From Pseudomonadota bacterium (GTDB taxonomy: Bacteria; Pseudomonadota; Alphaproteobacteria; Sphingomonadales; Sphingomonadaceae): a stretch of DNA of 47,112 bases. The first letter of the stretch is position 1. Every line of letters begins with the position of its first letter. The stretch spans positions 1 to 47,112 of the forward strand of contig JAEZIO010000009.1 of assembly GCA_023436615.1 (NCBI GenBank). Reading direction: 5' to 3'. Positions 34,036 to 43,219 of this stretch are shown here, in pieces. The position numbers and the translations under genes were made by a program. The notes under the pieces were generated by a model, which made no database searches, was not told where the DNA came from, and worked only from the letters and a program-made list of their open reading frames with translations.

Positions 34036-35045
34036 AACGCATTCTCGTTACCGGCACAGCCGGCTTCATTGGCTATCATCTGGCCGAGCTGCTTCTCGCC
34101 GACGGATTCCAGGTCCACGGCTATGACGGGATGACGGACTATTACGACGTCAACCTCAAGCGGCGCCGCCATCAACGGCTTCTTCAGAATGCCAGCTTCG
34201 CGGCGACCGAAGCCATGCTCGAGGATCATTCGACGCTGGGCAGGGTCGCGGCGGAATTCCAGCCCGACGCGATCGTTCACCTCGCTGCCCAGGCCGGCGT
34301 CCGGTACAGCCTCGAGGCGCCCCGCGCCTATGTCGACTCCAACGTCATGGGTACGCTCAACCTGCTCGAGGTCGCTCGAACACTGCAGGTGCCGCACGTG
34401 CTCATCGCGTCGACGTCCTCGGTCTACGGCGCCAATACGGAGATGCCGTTCCGCGAAACGGAGAAAGCGGACACCCAGCTGAGCATCTACGCAGCCACCA
34501 AGAAGGCGACGGAATCGATGGCGCACAGCTATGCGCACCTCTTCGACATCCCGATCACGATGCTTCGATTCTTCACCGTATATGGTCCGTGGGGGCGGCC
34601 GGATCTGGCCCTGTTCAAGTTCGTAGACGCGATCCTCGATGACCGGCCGATCGACATCTACAATCACGGCGAGATGCAGCGGGACTTCACCTTCGTTGGC
34701 GATCTCGTTCGCGCGATGCGGTTGCTCATCGCAGTCGCCCCGCCGGGTGCTGATGAGCGAAACCACGGAATCGAAGGGGACTCGCTCAGCCCGGTCGCAC
34801 CGTTCCGCATCGTCAACATCGGCAATTCCGAACCGGTCCGCCTGCTCGACTTCATCGATGTCATCGAAGAGCGGTTGGGCAAGAAGGCGAAGCGCAATTA
34901 CATGGGGATGCAGCCCGGAGACGTGCCGGCGACCTGGGCCGACGCGACATTGCTGCAGACGTTGACCGGCTATCGACCCGAAACCCCGATAGCCCAGGGC
35001 GTCGCGCAGTTCGTCGACTGGTTCCGCGACTATTACCGGAAATAG
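34032..35045 (+). CDS. UDP-glucuronate 4-epimerase-like NAD-dependent epimerase
   Basis: 337 residues, ATG overlapping kpsS. TGTAGFIGYHLAELLL is the nucleotide-binding loop; DGMTDYYDVNLKRRRHQ, HLAAQAGVRYSLEAP, STSSVYGAN, YAATKKATESMAHSY (catalytic Tyr-Lys) and LRFFTVYGPWGRPDLALFKF match the UDP-glucuronate 4-epimerase (LspL/Cap1J) group. It would make UDP-galacturonate, so the capsule probably contains GalA. UDP-glucose 4-epimerase activity cannot be excluded from sequence alone. cysD begins 37 bases later. Confidence 0.88.
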   Translation: MKRILVTGTAGFIGYHLAELLLADGFQVHGYDGMTDYYDVNLKRRRHQRLLQNASFAATEAMLEDHSTLGRVAAEFQPDAIVHLAAQAGVRYSLEAPRAYVDSNVMGTLNLLEVARTLQVPHVLIASTSSVYGANTEMPFRETEKADTQLSIYAATKKATESMAHSYAHLFDIPITMLRFFTVYGPWGRPDLALFKFVDAILDDRPIDIYNHGEMQRDFTFVGDLVRAMRLLIAVAPPGADERNHGIEGDSLSPVAPFRIVNIGNSEPVRLLDFIDVIEERLGKKAKRNYMGMQPGDVPATWADATLLQTLTGYRPETPIAQGVAQFVDWFRDYYRK

Positions 35046-35082
35046 GTGACATGACCGCGTTTCCCGTGGCTTGTTGGCGACC

Positions 35083-35982
35083 ATGCGGCAGTTGACGCAT
35101 CTCGACCGGCTCGAGGCCGAAAGCATCCACATCCTGCGCGAGACGGTCGCCGAGGCTGACCGGCCGGTGATGCTCTACTCGGCCGGCAAGGATTCGGCGG
35201 TCATGCTGCACCTCGCGAAGAAGGCCTTCTTCCCCGCGCCGCTGCCATTCCCGCTGCTCCACGTCGACACAACATGGAAATTCCGCGCGATGTACGAGCT
35301 TCGCGACAAGGTCGCGGCCGACCCCGCCGTCGAGCTGCTCGTCTACAAGAACCCGGAAGCCGAGAGGCAGGGGATCAACCCCTTCGACCATGGACCGCTT
35401 CACACCGATTTGTGGAAGACGGAAGGGTTGAGGCAGGCGCTCGACCAGTACGGCTTCGATGCTGCTTTCGGCGGTGCCCGGCGCGACGAGGAGAAAAGCC
35501 GCGCAAAGGAGCGCATCTTCAGCTTCCGAACGGCCAACCACCGCTGGGACCCGAAGCGCCAGCGGCCCGAGCTATGGTCGCTTTACAACGTCCGCAAGAA
35601 CAAGCGGGAAAGCGTCCGCGTCTTCCCGTTGTCGAACTGGACCGAGCTCGACGTGTGGCAATACATCCTCCGCGAAAACATAGAGATCGTGTCGCTCTAC
35701 TTCGCGGCCGAGCGTCCGACCGTCGTCCGCGACGGTCTGATCCTGATGGTCGACGACGACCGCTTCCCGCTTGACGGCGACACTCCGAAGCCGCGCAGCG
35801 TCCGGTTCCGGACGCTCGGCTGCTACCCGCTCACGGGCGCGGTCGAAAGCGAGGCATCCACGCTCGAGGAAGTGGTCGCCGAAATGCTGCTGACCACGAC
35901 CTCCGAGCGGCAGGGACGCGCGATCGACCGCGACGCGGGCGCGGCGAGCATGGAGAAGAAGAAGAGCGAGGGCTATTTCTGA
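35083..35982 (+). CDS. cysD: Sulfate adenylyltransferase subunit 2
   Basis: 299 residues from ATG 35083; TTG 35071 would add four. The PP-loop is YSAGKDSAVMLHLAKKA; DTTWKFRAMYELRD, GINPFDHGPLHTDLWKTEGL, GGARRDEEKSRAKERIFSFR and RFRTLGCYPLTGAVES are CysD hallmarks. It adenylates sulfate to APS, powered by the GTPase CysN. Its stop shares a base with the cysNC start. Its position directly behind capsule genes could reflect sulfation of the polysaccharide or simply cysteine metabolism. Confidence 0.97.
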   Translation: MRQLTHLDRLEAESIHILRETVAEADRPVMLYSAGKDSAVMLHLAKKAFFPAPLPFPLLHVDTTWKFRAMYELRDKVAADPAVELLVYKNPEAERQGINPFDHGPLHTDLWKTEGLRQALDQYGFDAAFGGARRDEEKSRAKERIFSFRTANHRWDPKRQRPELWSLYNVRKNKRESVRVFPLSNWTELDVWQYILRENIEIVSLYFAAERPTVVRDGLILMVDDDRFPLDGDTPKPRSVRFRTLGCYPLTGAVESEASTLEEVVAEMLLTTTSERQGRAIDRDAGAASMEKKKSEGYF

Positions 35983-37904
35983 TGGGGCGCGTCCTCGATC
36001 ACGACCGCGAGCTTGTCGCGCGGGACGTGTCGGAGTGGCTCGCTCGGCACGAACGCAAGGACATGCTTCGCTTCATCACTTGCGGCAGCGTCGATGACGG
36101 CAAGTCCACCCTCATCGGACGACTGCTCTACGATTGCCGCCAGGTCTTCGATGACCAGCTCGAAACGCTCGAGGCGGAAAGCCGGAAGATCGGCACACAG
36201 AATGGCAGCCTCGACTTCGCGCTGCTGGTCGATGGTCTGTCGGCAGAGCGCGAGCAAGGCATCACCATCGATGTAGCTTATCGCTTCTTCACGAGCGAGA
36301 ATCGCAAGTTCATCGTCGCCGACACACCCGGTCACGAACAATATACGCGCAACATGGTGACCGGCGCGTCCACCGCCGACGTGGCCGTGCTGCTGGTCGA
36401 TGCGCGCAAGGGCGTGCTCACGCAGACCCGGCGCCATTCCTATCTCGCGAAGCTTGTCGGAATCCGCAATTTCGTGCTCGCGGTCACGAAGATGGACCTC
36501 GTGGATTTCGACGAGGCCGCCTTCCAGTCGATCTGCAACGAGTATCGCGCTTTCGCGCAGGAGATAGGGGTCCCGAGCTGGACGGGCATTCCCTTATCCG
36601 GGCTCGGCGGCGACAATGTCACCGCTCCGAGCGAGCGCATGCCCTGGTACCGCGGTCCGACGCTGCTCGAATATCTCGATACGGTAGAGCTCGACACGGA
36701 TGCGGCCGCCGGGAAGCCCCTGCGGCTTCCGGTGCAATGGGTAAACCGCCCGGACCAGACATTTCGAGGCTTCGCGGGCCAGATTGCCGCGGGCACGATC
36801 GGTCCGGGTACTGAAGTTCGCCTGCTTCCCTCGGGGCGGACGACGCGGGTCGAGCGGGTGGTTACGCTGGATGGCGACCTCGACCAGGCGGTCGCAGGCC
36901 AGTCGGTCACCGTGACGTTCGAGGACGAAGTCGATTGTTCGCGCGGCGACGTGATCACGGCAGTGGCCCAGGCGCCCGAGGTTGCGGACCAGTTCGAGGC
37001 GACAATCGTCTGGATGGGCGAGGATGAACTGCTGCCCGGCCGCGGCTACTGGATGAAGATCGGCACCCAGACCGTCACTGCGATGGTCCAGGAGCCGAAG
37101 TACGAGATAAACGTCAACTCGCTCGAACAGCTGGCGGCCAAGACGCTGTCGCTCAACGGGATCGGGGTCGCCGAGATTTCCACCGATCGCGAGATCGTGT
37201 TCCAACCTTACGCGGTCGAAGGTGAGAGTCCCAACCGCGTCCTCGGCGGCTTCATCCTGATCGACAAGGTGACCAACGCGACCGTCGCCGCCGGCATGCT
37301 GCACTTCGCGCTTCGGCGGGCGATGAACATCCACCGACAGCACCTCGACGTCGACCGCGAAACACACGCGGCGCTGAAGGGGCAGCGTCCCGCCGTCCTC
37401 TGGTTCACCGGCCTCTCAGGCGCGGGCAAGTCGACAATCGCCAATCTCGTCGAGAAGAAGCTGGCCGCGCGCGGGAGGCACACGTTCCTGCTCGACGGCG
37501 ACAATGTCCGCCACGGCCTCAACCGCGACCTCGGCTTCACCGAGGCCGACCGGATCGAGAACATCCGGCGCGTCGGCGAGGTGGCGCGCCTGATGGCCGA
37601 CGCCGGACTTATCGTGCTGAGCGCATTCATTTCACCATTCCGCGCGGAGCGGCACATGGTCCGGCGAATGCTGCCCGAGGGCGAGTTCATCGAGGTCTTC
37701 GTCGACACGCCGCTCGAGGAGGCGGAGCGACGCGATTCGAAGGGCCTCTATGCGAAGGCCCGGGCCGGCGAGCTAAAAAACTTCACCGGTATCGACAGCG
37801 CATACGAACGACCGGAGAATGCAGAGATCCATATCGATACGACCAGGATGTCGGCCGAGCAGGCGGCGGATCTCATCGTGGAGAGGTTGCTCGCCCGGCG
37901 GTGA
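35982..37904 (+). CDS. cysNC: Bifunctional sulfate adenylyltransferase subunit 1 / adenylylsulfate kinase
   Basis: 640 residues. N-terminal CysN GTPase: GSVDDGKSTLIGRLLYD (G1), ADTPGHEQYTRNMVTG (G3) and VTKMDLVDF (G4), followed by EF-Tu-like barrels to ~residue 450. C-terminal CysC kinase: WFTGLSGAGKSTIANLVEKK (Walker A), LDGDNVRHGLNRDLGF, LSAFISPFRAERHMVR and ends near IDTTRMSAEQAADLI. Together with CysD it converts sulfate to APS and then PAPS. PAPS is used by sulfotransferases or by PAPS reductase; neither is present in this window. Confidence 0.96.
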   Translation: MGRVLDHDRELVARDVSEWLARHERKDMLRFITCGSVDDGKSTLIGRLLYDCRQVFDDQLETLEAESRKIGTQNGSLDFALLVDGLSAEREQGITIDVAYRFFTSENRKFIVADTPGHEQYTRNMVTGASTADVAVLLVDARKGVLTQTRRHSYLAKLVGIRNFVLAVTKMDLVDFDEAAFQSICNEYRAFAQEIGVPSWTGIPLSGLGGDNVTAPSERMPWYRGPTLLEYLDTVELDTDAAAGKPLRLPVQWVNRPDQTFRGFAGQIAAGTIGPGTEVRLLPSGRTTRVERVVTLDGDLDQAVAGQSVTVTFEDEVDCSRGDVITAVAQAPEVADQFEATIVWMGEDELLPGRGYWMKIGTQTVTAMVQEPKYEINVNSLEQLAAKTLSLNGIGVAEISTDREIVFQPYAVEGESPNRVLGGFILIDKVTNATVAAGMLHFALRRAMNIHRQHLDVDRETHAALKGQRPAVLWFTGLSGAGKSTIANLVEKKLAARGRHTFLLDGDNVRHGLNRDLGFTEADRIENIRRVGEVARLMADAGLIVLSAFISPFRAERHMVRRMLPEGEFIEVFVDTPLEEAERRDSKGLYAKARAGELKNFTGIDSAYERPENAEIHIDTTRMSAEQAADLIVERLLARR

Positions 37905-37983
37905 CGCGATTCGCCTGCTACGAATTTTCAAAAAAATCCGCTACGTAGGCGCACATAAACAGGGTCTGGGGGGTTACGGCACG

Positions 37984-38763
37984 ATGAAGTACCTTCTGCT
38001 TGCAGCCGCTGCGTTGATTCCCGCCGGGAGCGTCGCGCACGCCGAAGATGGCGGAGTCACTCGCGTTCGCGTGGGCCTCGGTCCCCAGGTTCGACCCGAT
38101 TTCGTCGGATCCGACGAACTCGAGGTCGCGCCGCTATTCGACATCGACTTCGCCAGGGGCAACAACGAATTCAAATTCGAGCCACCTGACTCCAGCTTCC
38201 GCATTCCTGTCGTGAACAAGGGCGGATTCGAGTTCGGGCCGGCACTGAACATCGCGAATGGCCGCAAGGATTCCGATGTCGGCCTGCCGCTCGGCAGGGT
38301 GAAGACCACGATCGAGGCCGGTGGATATGCCAGCTACGAGGTCGGCAAGTCGCTGTACCTGCGCGCCGAGCTTCTCAAGGGTCTCGGCGGCCATAAGGGA
38401 CTGGTCGGCGCGGTCGGTGCCGACCATGTGTGGCGAGATGGTGATCGTTACGTCTTCTCGATCGGCCCGCGCGTGCTCTTTTCGGATAGCCGCTACCAGC
38501 GGGCCTATTTCGGAGTGTCTCCCGCAGCATCGCTCGCGACCGGCCTTCCGGTTTACCGCCCGAGCGGTGGAATCCATGGCCTCGCGCTCGCCAGCGGCCT
38601 TTCCTACCAGTTCAACCCGACATGGGGCATGTTCGGCTACGCGCGTTACGAGCGGCTTGTCGGCGACGCCGGGAAGTCGCCTATTGTCCGTTCCGATTTC
38701 GGCTCGCGAAACCAGCTCTCCGGCGGCCTCGGCCTGAGCTACACTTTCACGATCAGGGATTGA
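37984..38763 (+). CDS. MipA/OmpV-like outer-membrane protein
   Basis: 259 residues with a signal peptide (MKYLLLAAAALIPAGSVAHA, cleavage expected after AHA). The mature part is beta-strand-rich: GLGPQVRPDFVGSDELEVAPL, FEFGPALNIANGRKDSDVG, and ends with LSGGLGLSYTFTIRD and an aromatic near the C-terminus, as in outer-membrane barrels. The FVGSD-x-E-x-APLFDI pattern is typical of MipA/OmpV proteins. GGGGGG at 37968-37973 with a 10-base spacer supports ATG 37984. It is 79 bases after cysNC; the spacer holds an A/T-rich patch (37922-37938) that could be a promoter. Physiological role is uncertain. Confidence 0.88.
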   Translation: MKYLLLAAAALIPAGSVAHAEDGGVTRVRVGLGPQVRPDFVGSDELEVAPLFDIDFARGNNEFKFEPPDSSFRIPVVNKGGFEFGPALNIANGRKDSDVGLPLGRVKTTIEAGGYASYEVGKSLYLRAELLKGLGGHKGLVGAVGADHVWRDGDRYVFSIGPRVLFSDSRYQRAYFGVSPAASLATGLPVYRPSGGIHGLALASGLSYQFNPTWGMFGYARYERLVGDAGKSPIVRSDFGSRNQLSGGLGLSYTFTIRD

Positions 38764-38776
38764 GGGCCGCCGGCGG

Positions 38777-38827
38777 GGCCTGCGCTCAGATCGTGCTCGG
38801 CCATGCCTCCAGCATGGCCTGCGCTCA
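38777..38827 (+). repeat. Short direct repeat flanking the mipA/fdxA hairpin
   Basis: GGCCTGCGCTCA occurs at 38777-38788 and again at 38816-38827, a 39-base offset. The second copy runs into the ferredoxin stop codon. It probably records a small local duplication. Confidence 0.6.
38799..38819 (+). terminator. Hairpin between convergent mipA-like and fdxA genes
   Basis: Perfect 8-base stem GGCCATGC / GCATGGCC with a 5-base CTCCA loop, lying between the two convergent stop codons. It could serve as a bidirectional terminator, although there is no T-tract on either side. Confidence 0.45.
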
Positions 38828-39163
38828 ATCGCCCTCGCCTGGCTCCGGCGAGAAGTACTTGTCGTATTTCCCCTCTTCGCCCTTGTGCTCGTCGGCGTCT
38901 GCCGGGCTTTCCTTCTTGCGCGTGATGTTCGGCCACTGCGACGAGAAGTTCGAGTTGAGCTCGAGCCATTTCTCGAGACCACCCTCCGTATCCGGAAGGA
39001 TGGCTTCGGCAGGGCATTCCGGTTCGCACACGCCGCAATCGATGCATTCGTTCGGGTTGATGACGAGCATGTTCTCGCCCTCGTAGAAGCAGTCGACCGG
39101 ACAGACCTCGACGCAATCCATATATTTGCAGCGAATGCAGGCGTCGGTGACGACGTAGGTCAT
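38825..39163 (-). CDS. fdxA: 7Fe-type ferredoxin
   Basis: 112 residues. Cysteines at 9, 12, 17, 21, 25, 40, 43, 46 and 50 give the arrangement CIRCKYMDCVEVCP and CIDCGVCEPECP of FdxA proteins carrying one 3Fe-4S and one 4Fe-4S cluster. The acidic C-terminal extension (KKESPADADEHKGEEGKY) is usual for the type. It is the third gene of a helicase-S4-fdxA operon, with its ATG overlapping the S4 stop. I recall a CarD-family gene often following fdxA in alphaproteobacteria; here the neighbour is a convergent porin-like gene. Confidence 0.96.
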   Translation of the reverse strand: MTYVVTDACIRCKYMDCVEVCPVDCFYEGENMLVINPNECIDCGVCEPECPAEAILPDTEGGLEKWLELNSNFSSQWPNITRKKESPADADEHKGEEGKYDKYFSPEPGEGD

Positions 39164-39483
39164 GTTGGCGATGCTCCCTTCGCCGGTTCGCTAGGTCGCG
39201 GCGCCTTGTCCGTCAACGCCTGTGCCCCAACCGGCGGCGCAAGCTCCTCGTAGCATGCGCGGGCTTCGGCCGCTGGTCCGCGGCGGCTCGGCAAGGCGAG
39301 CACCTTGAACACGCGCGTTCGATCGTGCAGCGGGAAGGCAAGGACGCTGCCCACGCGCACGGTTTCACTCGGCTTCTCCACGCGCTTCCCGTCGATCCGC
39401 AAATGCCCCGTTTCGATCAGCGCCTGGGCGAGGGTGCGGCTTTTCACCAGGCGAATGAAGAACAGGTAGCGGTCGACCCTCAC
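39160..39483 (-). CDS. S4-domain RNA-binding protein (HslR-like)
   Basis: 107 residues from GTG 39483, overlapping the helicase stop. MRVDRYLFFIRLVKSRTLAQ followed by ALIETGHLRIDGKRVEKPSE is a canonical S4 alpha-L motif as in HslR (Hsp15), which binds stalled 50S subunits with nascent chains. Residues 60-107 are a basic and Pro/Ala-rich tail. Linked tightly to an RNA helicase gene, so an RNA-metabolism function is likely. Confidence 0.93.
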   Translation of the reverse strand: MRVDRYLFFIRLVKSRTLAQALIETGHLRIDGKRVEKPSETVRVGSVLAFPLHDRTRVFKVLALPSRRGPAAEARACYEELAPPVGAQALTDKAPRPSEPAKGASPT

Positions 39484-41996
39484 TTGCGGCGGAGCTTGTC
39501 GAGCGCAGCGAAGGCGTGCGATTCCGGCTGCGGCCTGTCGCGCCGCGACGCGCGCCTGCCGCGCCAGCGCCAGGCATCGCCCGCTTTGGCGAAGCCGATC
39601 TCCGTCATCAGCCGAGCCACCGCATCCTCGTCCAGGCCCAGGGACGTCGCCAGCTCGACATCAACGGGGTTTTCGCCGCCGGCTGAGCGGACCTTGTGCG
39701 CGTGGCTGGCCAAGCGGTCCGCAAGATCGATTCGGATCCAGTCGCGGCCGATGCGGCGATAGGCGAGCGCAGCGCCGCGAGGGTCGGCTTCAGAGCGAAG
39801 GATCGCCGCCCCGGCGGCCGGCATGTCGGGCATCGTCTCGCCCGAGCGGACGGCGAGGAGGGCCGCCCGCCACCGTTGTGCCGCCGGCTTCAGCAGCGGT
39901 GGAAGAAAGACGTCGAGCGGACCGAGCCGGACGTTGAACTTGTACAGCCGCTGGCGGTCGGTTTGCTCCAGATTGCCGATGGCGCTCACGACCGCTCGGC
40001 GCGGAACAGCGCCGCCGGCATCCGTAAGCATGGCGCCGAGCGCCCGTACGCCGGGCGAACTGGCCGGGTCGGACGCGGCGTCCGCGAGCCGCTTGAGCGG
40101 GCGTAGGTGGCGGTCCACCTGGGCGTCGACCCATTGTTCCAGGCGGGTCCGCAGAGCCGCACGACTCTGGACCGAAAGCCGGTCGAGCGGGCGGGCGGTC
40201 CGGATCGCCGGCTCGAGAAGCGAGCGGCCCGGCGCGAGCCTCGCCAGGACATTGCCGTGCGAGCCGACCGCGAGCGTGCCCGCCGATTCGACCAACAACT
40301 CGAATTCGCTATCGCTCGCATCGAGCAAGGCATTCGCCCGCCGCTCGAGTTCGTCGCCGAGACGCCGTTCCGCCGCAGCGAGGAGGAGCCGTTTGTCGGC
40401 GAGCTTGGCAGCTGGATCGACCCGAAACTCGAAGCCCGCGAGATGCCCGATAGGCTCCGGGCCGACGCTCACTTCCCCGTCGGCGGCGACGGTGACAGGC
40501 AAGGCATCCGATCCCCGCGCGCCGATATCGCGGACGAGTACCGAGGTTCGGCGATCGACGAAGCGCTGGGTCAGCCGCTCGTGAAGGGCGTCCGACAGCC
40601 GCGCTTCGACCTCGCGAGTACGCTCGGCCCATTTGACGGGCTCTTTCAACCAGTCGGCGCGGTGCGCGATATAGGCCCAGCTGCGGATCCCTGCGAGCCG
40701 GTCGGCGAGCGCTTCAATGTCCCCGTTCACATTGTCGAGCCGCGCCACCTCGGCTGCGAACCATTCATGCGGGATGTGCCCGCCGTCTTCGATATAACTG
40801 AAGATCCGCCGGACCATCCGCGCGTGGTGCATCGGCCCGACCTTGCGGAAATCCGGCAGGCCGCAGGCGTTCCACAGGCGACGCGCCGCGGATCCCCGCT
40901 TCGCCGCGATCGCAGGATCCTCCGCGATGATCTTCAGGACCGCGAGATCGACCGATTCTGGCGCCGGACGGAGCACCGGATCTTCGCTCGGCCGCTCCAG
41001 GCTCGCGATCAGCGTGCGGACGTCGGTGTAATCCAGCTCAGGGTTGCGCCAGTAGAGGAAGTCGAGGGGGCGGAAGCGGTGCTCCTCGATCGCATCGATT
41101 TCCTGCTCTGAGAATTCAGCGCTTCGATCCGCGAGCCCAAGAGTGCCGAACGTGCCGTCACGCTGATGGCGCCCGGCGCGCCCTGCAATCTGCGCCATTT
41201 CGGATATCGTGAGGCGGCGGTCGCGACGTCCGTCGAACTTTTCCAGGCCGGCGAACGCGACGTGCGTGACGTCCATGTTGAGGCCCATGCCGATGGCATC
41301 GGTAGCGACGAGGTAATCGACCTCTCCGCGCTGGAACATCGCGACCTGGGCGTTGCGGGTCGCAGGAGAAAGCGCGCCCATGACGACGGCAGCGCCGCCG
41401 CGGAAGCGACGTAGCGCCTCCGCGAGCGCGTAGACCTGCTCGGCGGAGAAGGCGACGACGGCGGAACGCGGAGGCAGCCGCGACAGCTTGACGCTCCCCG
41501 CATAGCGGAGAGTCGAAAAGCGCGGCCTGCTGACGATCTCGGTTTCCGGCAGGAGATCCCGGATCATCGGGCGAAGCGTGTCCGAACCCAGGATGAGGGT
41601 TTCCTCGCGGCCGCGCACGCGAAGCATTCGGTCGGTGAACACGTGGCCGCGTTCCGGGTCTATGCCGAGCTGCGCCTCGTCAATCGCGGCGAACGCGAAG
41701 TCGCGCTGGAACTCGCCGGCGGCACTGCCGTCGCTGCCCGGGACCGGCATGCTTTCGGCGGTGCACAGGAAATAGCGGGCGGCCGGGGGGACGATCCGTT
41801 CCTCGCCGGTGAGCAACGCGACCTGGGTCTCGCCCTTGATCGCGACGACGCGGTCGTAAACCTCTCGTGCAAGCAGGCGCAGCGGAAAGCCGATGACGCC
41901 GGACGAATGGCCGCACATCCGCTCTATCGCGAGATAGGTCTTGCCGGTGTTGGTGGGGCCAAGGATTGCCCGAACCGGTGCATCGACGCGCGCCAT
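39480..41996 (-). CDS. SUV3-like superfamily 2 RNA helicase
   Basis: 838 residues from ATG 41996 (TTG 42005 possible). Helicase motifs are GPTNTGKTYLAIERM (Walker A), AAIDEAQLG (motif II, DEAQ-type), ATDAIGMGLNMDVTHVAFAG (motif V) and QIAGRAGRHQRDGTFG (motif VI), followed by the SUV3-type C-terminal helices (DFLYWRNPELDYTDVRTLI). Mitochondrial SUV3 unwinds RNA for degradation; alphaproteobacterial relatives are usually the first gene before an S4 protein and FdxA. The C-terminal half (from ~500) is rich in Leu/Arg/Ala and less conserved. Its start faces that of the M23 peptidase with eight bases between. Confidence 0.93.
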   Translation of the reverse strand: MARVDAPVRAILGPTNTGKTYLAIERMCGHSSGVIGFPLRLLAREVYDRVVAIKGETQVALLTGEERIVPPAARYFLCTAESMPVPGSDGSAAGEFQRDFAFAAIDEAQLGIDPERGHVFTDRMLRVRGREETLILGSDTLRPMIRDLLPETEIVSRPRFSTLRYAGSVKLSRLPPRSAVVAFSAEQVYALAEALRRFRGGAAVVMGALSPATRNAQVAMFQRGEVDYLVATDAIGMGLNMDVTHVAFAGLEKFDGRRDRRLTISEMAQIAGRAGRHQRDGTFGTLGLADRSAEFSEQEIDAIEEHRFRPLDFLYWRNPELDYTDVRTLIASLERPSEDPVLRPAPESVDLAVLKIIAEDPAIAAKRGSAARRLWNACGLPDFRKVGPMHHARMVRRIFSYIEDGGHIPHEWFAAEVARLDNVNGDIEALADRLAGIRSWAYIAHRADWLKEPVKWAERTREVEARLSDALHERLTQRFVDRRTSVLVRDIGARGSDALPVTVAADGEVSVGPEPIGHLAGFEFRVDPAAKLADKRLLLAAAERRLGDELERRANALLDASDSEFELLVESAGTLAVGSHGNVLARLAPGRSLLEPAIRTARPLDRLSVQSRAALRTRLEQWVDAQVDRHLRPLKRLADAASDPASSPGVRALGAMLTDAGGAVPRRAVVSAIGNLEQTDRQRLYKFNVRLGPLDVFLPPLLKPAAQRWRAALLAVRSGETMPDMPAAGAAILRSEADPRGAALAYRRIGRDWIRIDLADRLASHAHKVRSAGGENPVDVELATSLGLDEDAVARLMTEIGFAKAGDAWRWRGRRASRRDRPQPESHAFAALDKLRRK

Positions 41997-42004
41997 CTCA
42001 GTCA

Positions 42005-43210
42005 ATGTGGCAGCGCTTGGCCAAAGCGCAAGTTCCCGATTTTAAACAGGCTTTAACCCTGTTTCGATCATCACTGCGGGAGATGTTCGCAAGTCGATCA
42101 GCCAGCGGCAGCACCGCCCAAGCGGCGCTCGCGCGTATGCGCGCGCTTGCGGGCGCGACCGTGGTGCGTTCGCGAAAGCTCGATCTCGTGATCGACCTTG
42201 CCGCAGAGCCCGTCGGCTTCCGATGGATGCGCGGGGCCGCAACCCTGGCGCTGCTCTGCGGGGCGGCGCTGACTTTGTCGCCTGGAGTGGACCCCTTTGC
42301 CGCCGCAGTTGCACACACGGTTGCGCCGACCACAACCTTCCAGATGAACCCGATGCTGGGCGCAGCCGAGCCTAACGCGGCACGGACCCCCCCTCCCGCC
42401 GATCCGGAAAAGGCAGCGGAACCGGTCATTGCGTCCACGGCGTCCGCGATCCGCGTGCAGGGCGCCGTGACGGACGGCCTTTATTGGTCGCTGCGCGAGG
42501 CCGGCGTTTCTCCCGAAGCCGCCGCGGACTATCTGCACGCGCTTTCGACGCGCATCGACGTCGGCGCCGACATTGCCCCTTACGACCGGTTCGACCTCGT
42601 GCTGTCAAAGGCCGCAGGACAGCCATTGCTGTATGCCGCACTTCACCGTGCCGACGGTCCCGACGTTGAGCTGATGAAGTGGAGTTTGAACGGCCGGGCG
42701 GATTGGTTCGACACCGACGCCAGCGGCGCCGAGCGTTCGGCCGGCCTGATGGCACCAGTCGCAGGCCGGATAACTTCCGGCTTCGGCCTGCGTTACCACC
42801 CGATCCTCCATTTCGCGCGGATGCACTCGGGAATCGATTTCGGCGCATCGTGGGGCAGCCCGATCGTCGCGGCGGCCGACGGCCAGGTGATCGCCGCCGG
42901 CTGGAGCGGCGGTTACGGCGGCCAGGTCCAGGTCGCCCACGCGTCAGGCATCGTAACGACCTACTCGCACATGAGCGGCATCGCCGCGTCCGCGGGCGAG
43001 CCCGTGCGGCAGGGTCAGGTGATCGGATACGTCGGCTCGACCGGCCTTTCGACCGGCCCGCACCTCCATTTCGAAGTTCGCATGAATGGTCGCGCCGTCG
43101 ATCCGATGCAGGTGCGGCTGCAATCCCGCAACGTGATCGCCGGAATCCAGAAGCAGGCGTTCAACGCCCGTTTGAAGCAGTTGATGTCGATCGGCGTGAA
43201 GAAGGCCTAG
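42005..43210 (+). CDS. M23 family metallopeptidase (LytM-like), membrane-anchored
   Basis: 401 residues. A cytoplasmic N-terminus of ~70 residues precedes one membrane span (AATLALLCGAALTLSPGVDP). A periplasmic region follows, then the LytM domain: GRITSGFGLRYHPILHFARM, HSGIDFGASWGSPIVAAADG (zinc ligands H..D), VTTYSHMSG, GEPVRQGQVIGYVGSTGLST and the catalytic GPHLHFEVRMNG. It cleaves peptide bonds in peptidoglycan or activates an amidase; the complete H-x3-D and HxH motifs suggest an active enzyme. ATG 42005 is eight bases from the helicase start; ATG 42083 is an alternative. Confidence 0.9.
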   Translation: MWQRLAKAQVPDFKQALTLFRSSLREMFASRSASGSTAQAALARMRALAGATVVRSRKLDLVIDLAAEPVGFRWMRGAATLALLCGAALTLSPGVDPFAAAVAHTVAPTTTFQMNPMLGAAEPNAARTPPPADPEKAAEPVIASTASAIRVQGAVTDGLYWSLREAGVSPEAAADYLHALSTRIDVGADIAPYDRFDLVLSKAAGQPLLYAALHRADGPDVELMKWSLNGRADWFDTDASGAERSAGLMAPVAGRITSGFGLRYHPILHFARMHSGIDFGASWGSPIVAAADGQVIAAGWSGGYGGQVQVAHASGIVTTYSHMSGIAASAGEPVRQGQVIGYVGSTGLSTGPHLHFEVRMNGRAVDPMQVRLQSRNVIAGIQKQAFNARLKQLMSIGVKKA

Positions 43211-43219
43211 CCGCGAGCC

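Noticed and set aside
33867..35132. 421-residue antisense frame opposite the GalA epimerase
   Set aside because: Sense strand carries TGTAGFIG and YAATK motifs; the antisense product is of shadow composition.
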